Positions 44,448 through 53,690 of a stretch of 64,000 nucleotides of DNA are shown here, piece by piece (the first letter of the stretch is position 1; every line of letters begins with the position of its first letter). The stretch comes from UBA5189 sp040389445 (GTDB lineage: Bacteria > Chloroflexota > Limnocylindria > Limnocylindrales > CSP1-4). The notes below the pieces were generated by a model, which worked only from the letters and a program-made list of their open reading frames with translations, searched no databases and was not told where the DNA came from. The translations under genes and the position numbers were made by a program. The stretch spans positions 85,479 through 149,478 of the forward strand of contig JAZJZX010000003.1 of assembly GCA_040389445.1 (NCBI GenBank). The letters are read 5' to 3'.

Positions 44448-45950
44448 GTGTCACCGGGCCCGTTGCCGCTCGTCGCGGAAGGTGTCGGGTTCAGGTATCT
44501 CGGCGCCGACCGTCCCGCCCTGGCCGGGATCGACTTCCGGCTCCCTGCGGGCGCCGTGCTGCTGGTCGTTGGTCCTTCGGGGTCCGGAAAGAGCACCCTG
44601 GCCCGGGCGATCGCCGGCCTTGTCCCGAGGGACGTTCCCGGCACCTGGTCGGGTTCACTGCGGGTCGGCGAGCTCGAGACAGCGTCCGCCGGGCGGACCC
44701 AGATTGCCGCCCGCGTGGGCCTCCTGTTCCAGGACCCGGGCAGCCAGCTCGTCATGGACCGTGCTGCCGACGACGTGGCGTTCGGGCTGGAGAATCGTGG
44801 TTGGGCACTCGAGGCCATGCGCGACGCCGTGCCCGGTGCCCTCCGGGACGCCGGGCTGGCCGGTTTCGAGCGACGCCGCGGCTCGCGCCTGTCGGGGGGT
44901 GAGCAGCAGCGCCTTGCCCTCGCGGGGGTCATGGCTCCTTCGCCCGCCGTGATCGCCCTGGATGAACCGACGGCAAACCTCGATGTGGCCGGGGCGACGG
45001 CGCTATTCGAGCGCCTCGCCGCAACGAAGGCCCTGGGCAACACCACGATGGTCCTGGTGGAGCATCGGGCGGACCTGGCATGGCCACTGGCCGACCTGGT
45101 GCTGGCGCTCGATCGGACCGGCACACCGATCGATCTCGGCCCCCCTGGCCTGGTCCTCGCTCGTTCCCGGGATCGGCTCGTAAGCGAGGGAATCTGGCTG
45201 CCGGGGGACGCCCCGGACGCCGGGGGCGAGTCCCGCCCGGGAATGCTTGAGGTCGAGGACGACGGTCCATTCCTGGTCGATGCACGCGACGTGCGATTCG
45301 CCTACGAACCGGGACGCCCGGTGGTCCGGGATGTCCACCTCGTCATCAGGGCCGGCGAGCGTGTCGCGCTCGTCGGCCCCAACGGCAGCGGGAAGTCGAC
45401 GCTGCTCCGATTGATCGCCGGTCTCCTCCGCCCTTCGGCTGGCGCCGTTCGTCTCGACGGCCACGACCCGGCCCGCCTGCGGCCGAGCCTTCTTGCCGGA
45501 CTCGTGGGATACGTCTTTCAGGACCCCGAGCTGGGGTTCATCGAGGACACCGTTGCTGCCGAGGTCGGCCTCGGGCTGTCGGGCGGAGCTGCCACGGCAG
45601 GACTGATGGACCGGCTCGGCCTTCCGCTCCAGACCTTCGGCGGCCGCAACCCGTACCGGCTGTCCGGAGGCGAACAGCGTCGGCTCTCCCTCGCGACGGC
45701 GCTGGCCCGCCGCCCGCGCCTCCTCGTCCTCGACGAGCCCACGTTCGGCCAGGATCGTCGCGGTTGGGAGTCGATTGCCGAGATCGTCGACGAGGTCACG
45801 GACGCGGGAACGGCCGTCCTGGTCGCGACGCACGACGAGGCCTTCGCCGCACGGGTCGCGACTCGACGGATCGAGATGGCCGAAGGCTGGATCGTTGCAG
45901 ACGACCGCGGAGCCGTCGCGGAGCGTGAACCACGGTCGGGCACGGCTTGA
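44448..45950 (+). CDS. ykoD: ECF transporter double ATPase component
   Basis: A 500-residue protein with two complete ABC domains in tandem. Walker A motifs are VVGPSGSGKST (about 40-50) and LVGPNGSGKST (about 310); signatures are LSGGEQQRL and LSGGEQRRLSLATAL; Walker B motifs are VIALDEPTANL and LLVLDEPTFGQD. This tandem form is the YkoD type, replacing the separate EcfA1/A2 pair. A GTG starts it 11 bp after ykoE; its stop overlaps ykoC by 4 bp. Confidence 0.95.
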   Translation: MSPGPLPLVAEGVGFRYLGADRPALAGIDFRLPAGAVLLVVGPSGSGKSTLARAIAGLVPRDVPGTWSGSLRVGELETASAGRTQIAARVGLLFQDPGSQLVMDRAADDVAFGLENRGWALEAMRDAVPGALRDAGLAGFERRRGSRLSGGEQQRLALAGVMAPSPAVIALDEPTANLDVAGATALFERLAATKALGNTTMVLVEHRADLAWPLADLVLALDRTGTPIDLGPPGLVLARSRDRLVSEGIWLPGDAPDAGGESRPGMLEVEDDGPFLVDARDVRFAYEPGRPVVRDVHLVIRAGERVALVGPNGSGKSTLLRLIAGLLRPSAGAVRLDGHDPARLRPSLLAGLVGYVFQDPELGFIEDTVAAEVGLGLSGGAATAGLMDRLGLPLQTFGGRNPYRLSGGEQRRLSLATALARRPRLLVLDEPTFGQDRRGWESIAEIVDEVTDAGTAVLVATHDEAFAARVATRRIEMAEGWIVADDRGAVAEREPRSGTA

Positions 45951-46705
45951 TGCTGAGCCCCGTCGATCTCAGCGCCGGGCAGGAGGGGAGCCTCCTGAAC
46001 CGGACGAGCCCGCTCGTGAAGCTGGGACTTGCGCTCATCTGGCTCATCGGACTGGCCCTGATCCAGGACCCGATTCGGCCGCTGACGCTTGCGGTCGTCG
46101 CGGTCGCCGCCGGCCTCACGCTGGGCCGGATTCCGCCACGGCGCCTCATCCGGAGCCTCGTCCCGCTGGGCGCGGCGGCGATCTCGATCGCCCTTGCCAA
46201 CCTGCTGTTTGCGGCCGCCAATACGGATCCTGCGGCGCACGAGTTGCTCCGCGTCGGGCCGCTCCGGCTTACCCGCGAGGCCGCTGAAGCCGCCGCGGCT
46301 CTGGGGACTCGCGTGATCGCGATCGTCTCCACCGGGGTGGTGTTCGCTCAAACGACCGACCCGACCCGGCTCGTGGACGCGCTCGTCCAGCAGGCCCGCA
46401 TGCCGGAGCGGTTCGCCTACGGCGCGCTGGCCGCCTACCAGGCCGTTCCCCGGCTCGGCCAGGATCTCGCCACGCTGCGTCAGGCCCGGCGCGTCCGCGG
46501 CCTTGCCCGAAGCTGGCACCCTCGGCTGCTCGTCGGCCTTCTGGTGCGTTCCATCCGTCACGCGGACCAGCTTGCCCTGGCCATGGACGCGCGCGCGTTC
46601 GGATCCGGCCCGCGAACCGCGTTCCGGCCGCTCCGATGGCGCTGGATGGACCTTGTGGTGGGCGTGGGCGGCGTCACGATCCTCGGCGCGATGCTGATCC
46701 GCTAG
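45947..46705 (+). CDS. ykoC: ECF transporter T (scaffold) component
   Basis: A 252-residue membrane protein of the CbiQ/EcfT family with four to five helices and the coupling-helix motifs RMPERFAYGALAAYQAVPRL and LRQARRVRGLAR, which dock on the ATPase. HADQLALAMDARAFG is the second family motif. The ATG overlaps ykoD, closing the ykoEDC operon. A 16-bp GC palindrome lies 5 bp after its stop. Confidence 0.93.
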   Translation: MMLSPVDLSAGQEGSLLNRTSPLVKLGLALIWLIGLALIQDPIRPLTLAVVAVAAGLTLGRIPPRRLIRSLVPLGAAAISIALANLLFAAANTDPAAHELLRVGPLRLTREAAEAAAALGTRVIAIVSTGVVFAQTTDPTRLVDALVQQARMPERFAYGALAAYQAVPRLGQDLATLRQARRVRGLARSWHPRLLVGLLVRSIRHADQLALAMDARAFGSGPRTAFRPLRWRWMDLVVGVGGVTILGAMLIR

Positions 46706-46709
46706 GAGG

Positions 46710-46725
46710 CCGGCCCATGGGCCGG
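46710..46725. terminator. GC palindrome after ykoC
   Basis: CCGGCCCATGGGCCGG is a perfect 16-bp palindrome starting 4 bases after the stop of ykoC. No U-tract follows, so it could be a weak terminator stem, an RNA-stabilising hairpin or an operator for the aldehyde dehydrogenase gene beginning at 46828. Confidence 0.3.
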
Positions 46726-46827
46726 AACGCACTTCCGCCGCTGGCGCACAATGGTCGGACATCCACCAGATCCATCGTTCGCGCCCGGCAGGGACGCGTG
46801 CAGACAATGTCTTCGGAGGTACCCGCG

Positions 46828-48273
46828 ATGACCGATGTCATGGACCAGGTCGAGACCCGCAAGCAGTTCATCAACGGCGAATGGGTCGCCAGCGCGAGCG
46901 GCAAGACCCTCGCGGTCGAGAACCCCGCCAACGGCAAGGTGATCGCCCACGTGCCGGCGTCGGACAGCGAAGACGTCGACCGGGCCGTCGAGTCGGCCGC
47001 GACGGCGTTCCAGACATGGCAGCACACGACCCCGCAGGACCGCAGCGGGATGATGCTGAAGCTGGCCGACGCCATCGAGGCCCGGGCCGACGAGATCGGC
47101 CGGCTCGAGAGCCAGAACGCCGGCAAGCCGGTCGGCGCGGCGATCGACGAGGTCCCCGTCGTCGTGGACAACCTCCGCTTCTTCGCTGGTGCGGGCCGCG
47201 TCCTCGAGGGCAAGGCGGCCAACGAATACGTCGCCGGCCGGACCAGCCTGATCCGGCGCGAGCCGGTCGGCGTCGTCGCCTCGATCGCGCCGTGGAACTA
47301 CCCGATCATGATGGCCGGCTGGAAGATCGGTCCCGCGCTGATGGCCGGCAACACGGTCGTCCTCAAGCCGTCGGCCCGGACGCCGCTGACCGCCCTCGTC
47401 CTGGCCGAGATCGCCGGCGAGATCCTCCCGCCCGGCGTCCTGAACGTGATCACGGGCACCGGCGCCGCCATCGGCGATGCCCTCGTCGGTCACGACAAGG
47501 TCGGCATGATCTCGGTTACCGGCGACACCGAGACGGGCAAGCACATCGCCCGAACCGCCGCGAACCGAGTCAAGCGGCTCCACCTCGAGCTCGGCGGCAA
47601 GGCCCCGGTCGTCGTTTTCGACGATGCCGACATGGAAGCGGTCATCGATAACCTCAAGACGTTCTCCTACTGGAATTCGGGCCAGGACTGCACGGCTCCC
47701 TGCCGCGTGATCACCGGGCCCAAGATCCACGAGCGCTTCGTGGCCGACCTCGCGGCCGCCGTGAAGACGATCAAGTGGGGCGACCCGGCCGAGGGCGACG
47801 ACATCGAGATGGGGTCGCTCATCGCCAAGGCCCAGGCGGACAAGGTCGAGGGCATGGTTGACCGGGCGAAGTCGGGGGCGGAGATCGTCACCGGCGGCCA
47901 CCGTCCGAACCGCCCCGGCGCCTACTTCGAGCCGACGGTCATCGCTGGCCCCGGCCAGAACAGCGAGATCGTCCAGGACGAGGTCTTCGGGCCGGTCGTC
48001 ACGGTCCAGCGGTTCCGGGACGAGGACCAGGCCATCGCCTGGGCCAACGACGTCCGTTTCGGGCTCGCGGCTTCGGTCTGGACGGCCGATATCGGCCGGG
48101 CCATGCGCGTCGCCAAGGCCATCCAGTTCGGCACGGTCTGGGTCAACGACCACTTCACGCTCGTCTCCGAGATGCCGCACGGCGGCTTCAAGGAATCCGG
48201 CTACGGCAAGGACCAGTCGATGTATGCGATCGAGGACTACACGGTCGTCAAGCACGTGATGCTCAAGATCTGA
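46828..48273 (+). CDS. Aldehyde dehydrogenase (aminobutyraldehyde/betaine-aldehyde type)
   Basis: A 481-residue NAD-dependent enzyme. It has APWNYPIMMAGWKIGPAL (Asn of the oxyanion site), LHLELGGKAPVVVF (general-base Glu), WNSGQDCTAPCRV (nucleophile Cys), EVFGPVVTVQRF and MPHGGFKESGYGKDQ. The subgroup resembles PatD/GabD-like enzymes that oxidise amino- or betaine-aldehydes. An ATG with GGAGGT 7 bases upstream fixes the start. It stands alone between ykoC and a repeat region. Confidence 0.95.
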   Translation: MTDVMDQVETRKQFINGEWVASASGKTLAVENPANGKVIAHVPASDSEDVDRAVESAATAFQTWQHTTPQDRSGMMLKLADAIEARADEIGRLESQNAGKPVGAAIDEVPVVVDNLRFFAGAGRVLEGKAANEYVAGRTSLIRREPVGVVASIAPWNYPIMMAGWKIGPALMAGNTVVLKPSARTPLTALVLAEIAGEILPPGVLNVITGTGAAIGDALVGHDKVGMISVTGDTETGKHIARTAANRVKRLHLELGGKAPVVVFDDADMEAVIDNLKTFSYWNSGQDCTAPCRVITGPKIHERFVADLAAAVKTIKWGDPAEGDDIEMGSLIAKAQADKVEGMVDRAKSGAEIVTGGHRPNRPGAYFEPTVIAGPGQNSEIVQDEVFGPVVTVQRFRDEDQAIAWANDVRFGLAASVWTADIGRAMRVAKAIQFGTVWVNDHFTLVSEMPHGGFKESGYGKDQSMYAIEDYTVVKHVMLKI

Positions 48274-48282
48274 CCGGCCCGC

Positions 48283-48470
48283 GACTCGGCGCCCGCGACT
48301 CGGCGCCCGCGACTCGGCGCACGCGACTCGGCGCACGCGACTCGGCGCCCGCGACTCGGCGCACGCGACTCGGCGCGCGGGACTCGGCGCGCGCGACCTT
48401 GCCGCGCGGGACCTTGCCGCGCGGGACCTTGCCGCGCGGGACTCGGCGCGCGGGACCTTGCCGCCAAGGC
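48283..48470. repeat. 14-bp tandem repeat array downstream of the aldehyde dehydrogenase
   Basis: About twelve units based on CCCGCGACTCGGCG, with CACGCGACTCGGCG and, later, GCGCGGGACCTTGCC variants, fill nearly 190 bp. No reading frame in them is conserved with anything I recognise. Confidence 0.88.
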
Positions 48471-48545
48471 AACCTGACCAGCGGTGCCGAAGGGCCCCGG
48501 AGTGCAGCGCCGGAGCGCCCCGAGGCGTCAAGTTGCGCCCTGGGA

Positions 48546-48758
48546 TCAGATACGAACCCGGTTCGTGGTAGGTGCGGCTCCACCAATTCGACGACGTCGC
48601 GCGCGGGATCTTTGACCCCGTCCACGTTCAGCATGGCACCGGGCTGGTCAGGATTCGGGTCTCCGAGGGTCGATTCCCGTGCCTACCACGAATCCGGCTC
48701 GTAACTGGGGGCGAATCCGGGAATAGGCACGGTTAGTACGAACCGTGTTCGTATCTGA
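48546..48758. mobile_element. 213-bp inverted-repeat element, copy 1
   Basis: The ends are TCAGATACGAACCCGGTTCG (48546-48565) and the inverse of TCAGATACGAACACGGTTCG (to 48758), a 19/20 match. A palindromic module (TACGAACCCGGTTCGTGGTA...) at 48551-48577 recurs inverted at 48677-48703 and again, diverged, at the right end. Two relatives of exactly the same length lie at 57.2 and 63.7 kb. No protein is encoded. It fits a non-autonomous (MITE-like) element or a structured repeat. Confidence 0.75.
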
Positions 48759-48821
48759 GCGGCGAACCGCCACGACGCCGCTCCGTCTCCCGCACCGCGA
48801 GCCGCCACGATGTCGCGACGG

Positions 48822-49763
48822 CTATTCGACCAGCGCTCGGACCTCGCCGAGGCGGCTGATCGTCTCGAGATCGAACGGATTGCGGAAGATCCAGAGGACC
48901 TCCTCGATCCCGATCTCGGCATAGCTGCGCACAAAGTCCGCGACCAATGCCGGCGAGCCGCCGACGCCGAGCCCGCGGGCGGAACCGTCAGCCCCGATTC
49001 GGCCGCGGATCTGGTGAACCTCCTCGATCTCGTCAAAGGCTGCCATGGCCGCCGACTCGGTGTCGCGGATGACGACTTCCATCGACACGGTCCGGCGGAT
49101 GTCGCCGAACGGACGGCCGATCTCATCGCACCGTTCCGCCAGGACCGCCGATGTCTCCGCAACTCGTTCCGGAGTCCCGTAGCCGTTCCAGCGGTCGGCG
49201 TATCGGGCAGTCGTCCGCAAGGTCTTCTGCTTACCGGAGCCGCCGATGAGGATCGGCAGGGGCTGCCGGATCGGACGGGGCTCACACAGCGCGTCGCTGA
49301 ACCGGTAGAAGCGCCCCTCATGCGTCACTCGCTCGCCGTCGAGAAGCCGGCGGATCAGGTTGACCGCTTCGTCGAGCCGGTCGAGGCGCTCTCCGAAACC
49401 CGATCCGAAATCGATCCCGAACGCGTCATGTTCGCGCTCGAACCAGCCGCCCCCGATCCCCAGCACCGCGCGGCCACCCGAGAGATGGTCGAGGGTCGTG
49501 GCCAGCTTCGCGGTCAATCCGGGGTTGCGAAATGTGTTGGCCGACACCATGAGACCGAGATCCGCGCGACTCGTCAGTGGTGCCAGGGCGGCCAGCGAGG
49601 TCCAGCCCTCGAGTTTCGCGCTGGTCCAGTCGCCCTCATCGGACAGCAGATGGTCGTCCAGCCAGATCGCGTCGAAACCGGCCGTTTCCGCCGCAAGGCA
49701 GGCATCCCGCAACGCCGGCCAATCGGTTCGCTGGATCCAGTACGCCGCGCCATATCGCATCAT
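48822..49763 (-). CDS. LLM-class flavin-dependent oxidoreductase
   Basis: A 313-residue luciferase-like TIM barrel: AETAGFDAIWLDDHLL, LGLMVSANTFRNPGLTAKLA, LDHLSGGRAVLGIGGGWFEREH, LPILIGGSGKQKTLRTTARY and C-terminal FRNPFDLETISRL. These features match the F420- or FMN-dependent branch common in Actinobacteria and Chloroflexota. The substrate is unknown. It is divergent from the MutY-like gene with only 15 bp between the two starts. Confidence 0.92.
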   Translation of the reverse strand: MMRYGAAYWIQRTDWPALRDACLAAETAGFDAIWLDDHLLSDEGDWTSAKLEGWTSLAALAPLTSRADLGLMVSANTFRNPGLTAKLATTLDHLSGGRAVLGIGGGWFEREHDAFGIDFGSGFGERLDRLDEAVNLIRRLLDGERVTHEGRFYRFSDALCEPRPIRQPLPILIGGSGKQKTLRTTARYADRWNGYGTPERVAETSAVLAERCDEIGRPFGDIRRTVSMEVVIRDTESAAMAAFDEIEEVHQIRGRIGADGSARGLGVGGSPALVADFVRSYAEIGIEEVLWIFRNPFDLETISRLGEVRALVE

Positions 49764-49778
49764 CGCTATCGTACGGCC

Positions 49779-50978
49779 GTGCCCACCCACCACGCGCCCG
49801 TCCCGGCCCCCGCGACGGCCGCCCCCGCGACGGCCGCGCCCGCGACGGCGACGGCAGCCCCCGCGACGGCCGCGCCCGCGACGGCGACGGCAGCCCCCGC
49901 GACGGCCGCGCCCGCGACGGCGACGGCAGCCCCAGCAACGGCCGCCCCCGCGACGGCCGCCCAGGCGCCCGTCCCGGCCCCCGCGACGGCCGCGCCCGTG
50001 GCGGCATCGCGCGCCCTCCGCGACGCCATCCTCGCCTGGTACGCCGTTCGTGGCCGCGATCTCGCGTTTCGAGGGACGACGGATCCGTACGCGATCCTCG
50101 TCTCCGAGGCGATGGCCCAGCAGACGCAGGCGGCTCGCGCCGCCGGGTACTGGACGAGGTTCCTGGACGAGTTTCCGACGGTCCATGCGCTGGCCGCGGC
50201 CACGCCGGCGGCGGTCCTCCGGGCCTGGCGAGGCCTCGGGTACAACCGTCGCGCGATCGCGTTGCGGCGGGCGGCGATTGCGATCGTCCAGGAGCACGGC
50301 GGGGTCGTCCCGCACGACCTCGATGCCCTCGAACGGCTGCCCGGCGTGGGGCCATACACCGCGCGGGCCGTCGCGGCTCTGGCATTCAGGCGTCGAGTGG
50401 GTGCGGTGGATGTCAACGTCCGGCGCGTCCTCGCCCGGTCCCTCGGGGGCTCACTGGATGCGTTCTCGGCCGCCGACCTCCAGGCTGCGGCCGATGCCAG
50501 TGTCCCGACGAAGGCGCCGGGCGTCTGGACGCATGCGCTGATGGACGTCGGTGCGACGTTCTGCAAGCCGCGAGACCCGCTGTGCGGCGGCTGCCCCGCG
50601 CGCGGGGCCTGTCGATACGCTGCCTCAGGCATGCCGGCCGCACGGGGCCTGCCTCTCGATCCAGGCCCGGGCCGGATCGCCCGGGAACGGCCCGTCCGGG
50701 AACGGCCTGCCCGGGAACGGCCTGCCCGGGAACGGCCTGCCCGGGAACGGCCTGCCCGGGAACGACGCGCCCCGTTCAGGACCACCAGTCGCTGGCTGCG
50801 TGGTCAGATCCTCGATCTCCTCCGCGATTCGCCCGATGACGCGTGGGCGCCGGTTCCCATGTCCATCGGTCTCCATGGCGACGCCGCAGTCGCCGCCGCG
50901 CTCGTGGGACTCGAACGCGACGGCCTGATCCAGCGGCATCCCGACGATCCCGGCCGGGCGCGGCTGCCGATCGACTGA
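49779..50978 (+). CDS. MutY-like A/G-specific DNA glycosylase with repeat-rich ends
   Basis: A 399-residue HhH-GPD glycosylase. The N-terminal 75 residues are an Ala/Pro/Thr repeat (PATAAPATATAA from 36-bp DNA units). The core has LVSEAMAQQTQAARAAGYW (MutY catalytic Glu helix), LERLPGVGPYTARAVAALAF (HhH), AVDVNVRRVLAR (catalytic Asp) and the Fe-S cluster FCKPRDPLCGGCPARGAC (C-x6-C-x2-C-x5-C). A five-fold RERPA repeat (15-bp units, about 50688-50762) precedes a winged-helix-like tail. The usual NUDIX-like 8-oxoG domain is missing, so mismatch specificity may differ. GTG start. Confidence 0.88.
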   Translation: MPTHHAPVPAPATAAPATAAPATATAAPATAAPATATAAPATAAPATATAAPATAAPATAAQAPVPAPATAAPVAASRALRDAILAWYAVRGRDLAFRGTTDPYAILVSEAMAQQTQAARAAGYWTRFLDEFPTVHALAAATPAAVLRAWRGLGYNRRAIALRRAAIAIVQEHGGVVPHDLDALERLPGVGPYTARAVAALAFRRRVGAVDVNVRRVLARSLGGSLDAFSAADLQAAADASVPTKAPGVWTHALMDVGATFCKPRDPLCGGCPARGACRYAASGMPAARGLPLDPGPGRIARERPVRERPARERPARERPARERPARERRAPFRTTSRWLRGQILDLLRDSPDDAWAPVPMSIGLHGDAAVAAALVGLERDGLIQRHPDDPGRARLPID

Positions 50979-51001
50979 CGCTCGGCTACCCTTGCCTCGC
51001 C

Positions 51002-51808
51002 GTGAGTCCTTCGTCCTCGCCCCCAGAAGCTGCCGCCGGGCCGCTGCCCGCGGATGACCCCGCGCTCCTTGCGCTCGATCTTCGCGGGTTGCGTCGTCGC
51101 TGGGCCGGGTCTGCCGCACGCACACCCATCGGTGCCGAGGCGATGGCCGGGATCGACCGCCGGGCGCACGCCTTCGGCATGCCCGGAGAACGGCTCATGG
51201 AGCACGCCGGCGCCGCCGTCGCGGCTGCCACCCGCGCCCTCGCCGAGGGGACGGGACGACTCGGGAAGGGCCCGATCCTCGTCATGTGCGGGCCCGGCAA
51301 CAACGGCGGCGACGGGCTGGTGGCTGCGCGTCGCCTCTCCCAGGCCGGCTTCGATGTGATTGCCGTGTTGGTTTCGTCAGCTGCCCGCCCGAGCACGATG
51401 GATGCGACGCGGAACTGGGATCGACTGGCCGCCGAGCCGCGGGTCACGCGCGTGCACACAGCGGTCGCACGGGAACTGGCGATCCTCGCCAACGACGTGG
51501 ATCATGCGTCGATCGTCGTGGACGCCCTGGTCGGGACAGGCGTGAGTGGCGTGCTCCGCGAGCCGATCCGCGGCGCGGTCGAGCTGATCGCACGAGCCCG
51601 ACGGGCGGGCGTTCCGATCGTCGCCGTCGACACGCCGTCTGCCGTGGACATGTCATCGGGCGACCCATCCGATCCGGTGGTCCAGGCGGACCTCACCGTG
51701 ACTTTCCACCGACCCAAGACCGGTCTCCGAACGCGCCGAGGAGCTGCGCTGGCCGGCAAGGTCCTCGTGGCGCCGATCGGCATTCCCCCCGAGGCCGATC
51801 GTGGCTGA
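51002..51808 (+). CDS. nnrE: NAD(P)H-hydrate epimerase domain protein
   Basis: A 268-residue YjeF-N protein that interconverts R and S forms of damaged NAD(P)H hydrate. It has PGERLMEHAGAAVAAATRAL, VMCGPGNNGGDGLVAARRL, IVVDALVGTGVSGVL and IVAVDTPSAVDMSSGDP, then TVTFHRPKTGL. The dehydratase half (YjeF-C) of bifunctional forms is absent. The N-terminal 45 residues before GAEAMAGIDRRAHA are extra; an ATG at 51143 would remove them. It overlaps the next gene by 8 bp. Confidence 0.88.
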   Translation: MSPSSSPPEAAAGPLPADDPALLALDLRGLRRRWAGSAARTPIGAEAMAGIDRRAHAFGMPGERLMEHAGAAVAAATRALAEGTGRLGKGPILVMCGPGNNGGDGLVAARRLSQAGFDVIAVLVSSAARPSTMDATRNWDRLAAEPRVTRVHTAVARELAILANDVDHASIVVDALVGTGVSGVLREPIRGAVELIARARRAGVPIVAVDTPSAVDMSSGDPSDPVVQADLTVTFHRPKTGLRTRRGAALAGKVLVAPIGIPPEADRG

Positions 51809-52013
51809 GCCGTCGCAGCCCGGCGTGCGTCGGGTCGTCCTCGTGGCCGCGGCTGCGGTCGCCGTCGTGCTGGGGGCCGCGGTGGCCACGAGCCTGCTGC
51901 CGGAGCCCGTCCAGCGATTCGTGTTCCATGCGCCGGTGACCATCCTCGTCCTGATGGTGGGCACGGGATTCGTCCTGTGGCGGGTCGCGACGCGCCGCCC
52001 TCCGGAAATCTGA
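51801..52013 (+). CDS. Small two-helix membrane protein
   Basis: A 70-residue protein with two hydrophobic helices (VVLVAAAAVAVVLGAAVATSLL and VTILVLMVGTGFVLWRVA, each quoted in part), a short loop between them and a basic tail. It overlaps NnrE by 8 bp and shares one base with the GlpD start, so it is translated with them. No family or role is recognised; it could anchor or regulate GlpD, a membrane-associated enzyme. Confidence 0.65.
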   Translation: MAEPSQPGVRRVVLVAAAAVAVVLGAAVATSLLPEPVQRFVFHAPVTILVLMVGTGFVLWRVATRRPPEI

Positions 52014-53683
52014 TGACCGGACGCATCGCCAGCGTCGTGCCGTCCGCCGCCGGCCCGGATGGGGCCCCGGCGGCGCGTCGAGCCACGCTGGCCCGGCTGT
52101 CGGGCGAGCGCTTCGACGTGCTGATCGTGGGCGGTGGTGTCGTCGGCGCGGGAGCCCTCCTGGATGCGCAGAGTCGAGGCCTTCGGGCAGCGCTCATCGA
52201 GCAGACGGACATTGCGGCAGGAACGTCGAGCCGCTCGTCGCGACTGATCCACGGAGGCCTTCGCTATCTCGAACAGCTCCACTTCGGTCTCGTGGCCGAG
52301 GCCCTGGAGGAGCGAGCGCGTCTCCTGCGAAATGCCCCGCACCTCGTCCGGCTGGAACCGTTCCTGTTCCCGATCTACGGCTGGCCGCTGGTTCACCAGG
52401 GGTTCTACGGGGCCGGAATCTTCCTGTACGACCTCCTGGGATCGAGGCACGGCGCAGGGTTTGCCCAGCACATGCGACCGCGCGCCGCCCTCGAGTTCGC
52501 CCCGCAACTGCGACCGGCGGGACTCCAGGCGGGGATCCTGTATCACGACGGCGTCGAGGACGATGCGCGCTTCGCGCTGGCCGTCGTCCGCTCCGCCATG
52601 CGGCTCGGCGCGGTCGTGGCCACCCGGGTTCGGGCCGACGCCCCGCTCCTCGATGCGGATCGGGCGATTGGGGTCCGCGCCCGGGACCAGCTGACCGGCG
52701 AGACCTTCGAGATCCGGGCAACGCACGTCATCGATGCGACCGGCGTCTGGGCCGCGCACCCTGACGAGCGGTTCGCACCAGTTACCGGGGCCGCCCGGAT
52801 CGTACCGAGCCGGGGTGCCCACATCGTCATCCGTCGGGATCGCCTTCAGGCCCGCGGCGGCATGACCCTGCGCATCCCCGGCCGCGTGGTGTTCATCATC
52901 CCGTGGCCGAATCACTGGCTGATCGGCACCACGGATCACGAGGACGGGCGGGCGCTGGACCGACCGAACGCCCTGGATGAGGACGTTGACGAGCTGCTCG
53001 GCGTCGTGAATCACCGGATGACGCTCGACCTGTCGCGTGACGACATCCTCGGCACCTACGCCGGTCTGCGCCCGCTCGTCGGCGACGTCGGCGGCTCCAC
53101 GGTCAAGGCGTCGCGCGAACACAAGGTCACCACCGATCCATCCGGGGTGGTCCGAATCGGGGGCGGCAAGTACACGACGTATCGGGTCATGGCGCGTGAC
53201 ACGATCGATGCTGCACTCGGACCGGACGAGGCGAAGTCCCGGCCGTCGCAGACCGCGGATCTTGCCCTCGTCGGCGCCGCGTCGCTCGCAGAACTGTCCA
53301 TCCTCGCGGCGCGCATCGGGCGCGAGACCGGCCTGTCGGAGGCGATGGCGCGTCGCCTCGTGGATCGACACGGGACGGAAGCCGAAGACGTGGTGGCCCT
53401 TGGTCGCGAGCGCAACCTCCTGGACCTGCTCGGGTCGGTCACCGAGCACATCGAGGCCGAGGTCATCTGGGCCGTGCGGCGCGAGCTCGCCGGAACCCTC
53501 GACGACGTGCTGAGTCGGCGGATGCGCCTGACCCAGGAGCTCCCGGACCGGGGCGCGTCGATCGCGCCACGGATTGCCGCACTCATGGGCGCGGAACTCG
53601 GCTGGGATGCCGGCAGGCAGACAACGGAGGTCGCGAACTTCCTCGCGACGGCGAGGGCCGAATTCGGCGTTCCGGGCCGCTGA
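52013..53683 (+). CDS. glpD: Glycerol-3-phosphate dehydrogenase, FAD-dependent
   Basis: A 556-residue flavoprotein that oxidises glycerol-3-phosphate to dihydroxyacetone phosphate and passes electrons to quinone. The FAD loop is VLIVGGGVVGAGALLDA; AAGTSSRSSRLIHGGLRYLE is the GlpD signature. IIPWPNHWLIGTTDHEDGRA, YAGLRPLVGD and GVVRIGGGKYTTYRVMA follow. The C-terminal helical domain is complete. The ATG at 52013 overlaps the small membrane gene (TGATG). GlpK follows 7 bp later. Confidence 0.95.
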   Translation: MTGRIASVVPSAAGPDGAPAARRATLARLSGERFDVLIVGGGVVGAGALLDAQSRGLRAALIEQTDIAAGTSSRSSRLIHGGLRYLEQLHFGLVAEALEERARLLRNAPHLVRLEPFLFPIYGWPLVHQGFYGAGIFLYDLLGSRHGAGFAQHMRPRAALEFAPQLRPAGLQAGILYHDGVEDDARFALAVVRSAMRLGAVVATRVRADAPLLDADRAIGVRARDQLTGETFEIRATHVIDATGVWAAHPDERFAPVTGAARIVPSRGAHIVIRRDRLQARGGMTLRIPGRVVFIIPWPNHWLIGTTDHEDGRALDRPNALDEDVDELLGVVNHRMTLDLSRDDILGTYAGLRPLVGDVGGSTVKASREHKVTTDPSGVVRIGGGKYTTYRVMARDTIDAALGPDEAKSRPSQTADLALVGAASLAELSILAARIGRETGLSEAMARRLVDRHGTEAEDVVALGRERNLLDLLGSVTEHIEAEVIWAVRRELAGTLDDVLSRRMRLTQELPDRGASIAPRIAALMGAELGWDAGRQTTEVANFLATARAEFGVPGR

Positions 53684-53690
53684 GGCAGGC

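Noticed and set aside
48670..48692. tRNA-like 3' end (GGGTCGATTCCCGTGCCTACCA) inside element copy 1
   Set aside because: The T loop is one base short, no T8 follows the supposed acceptor strand, the span to the pairing strand is about 120 bases and no anticodon arm fits.
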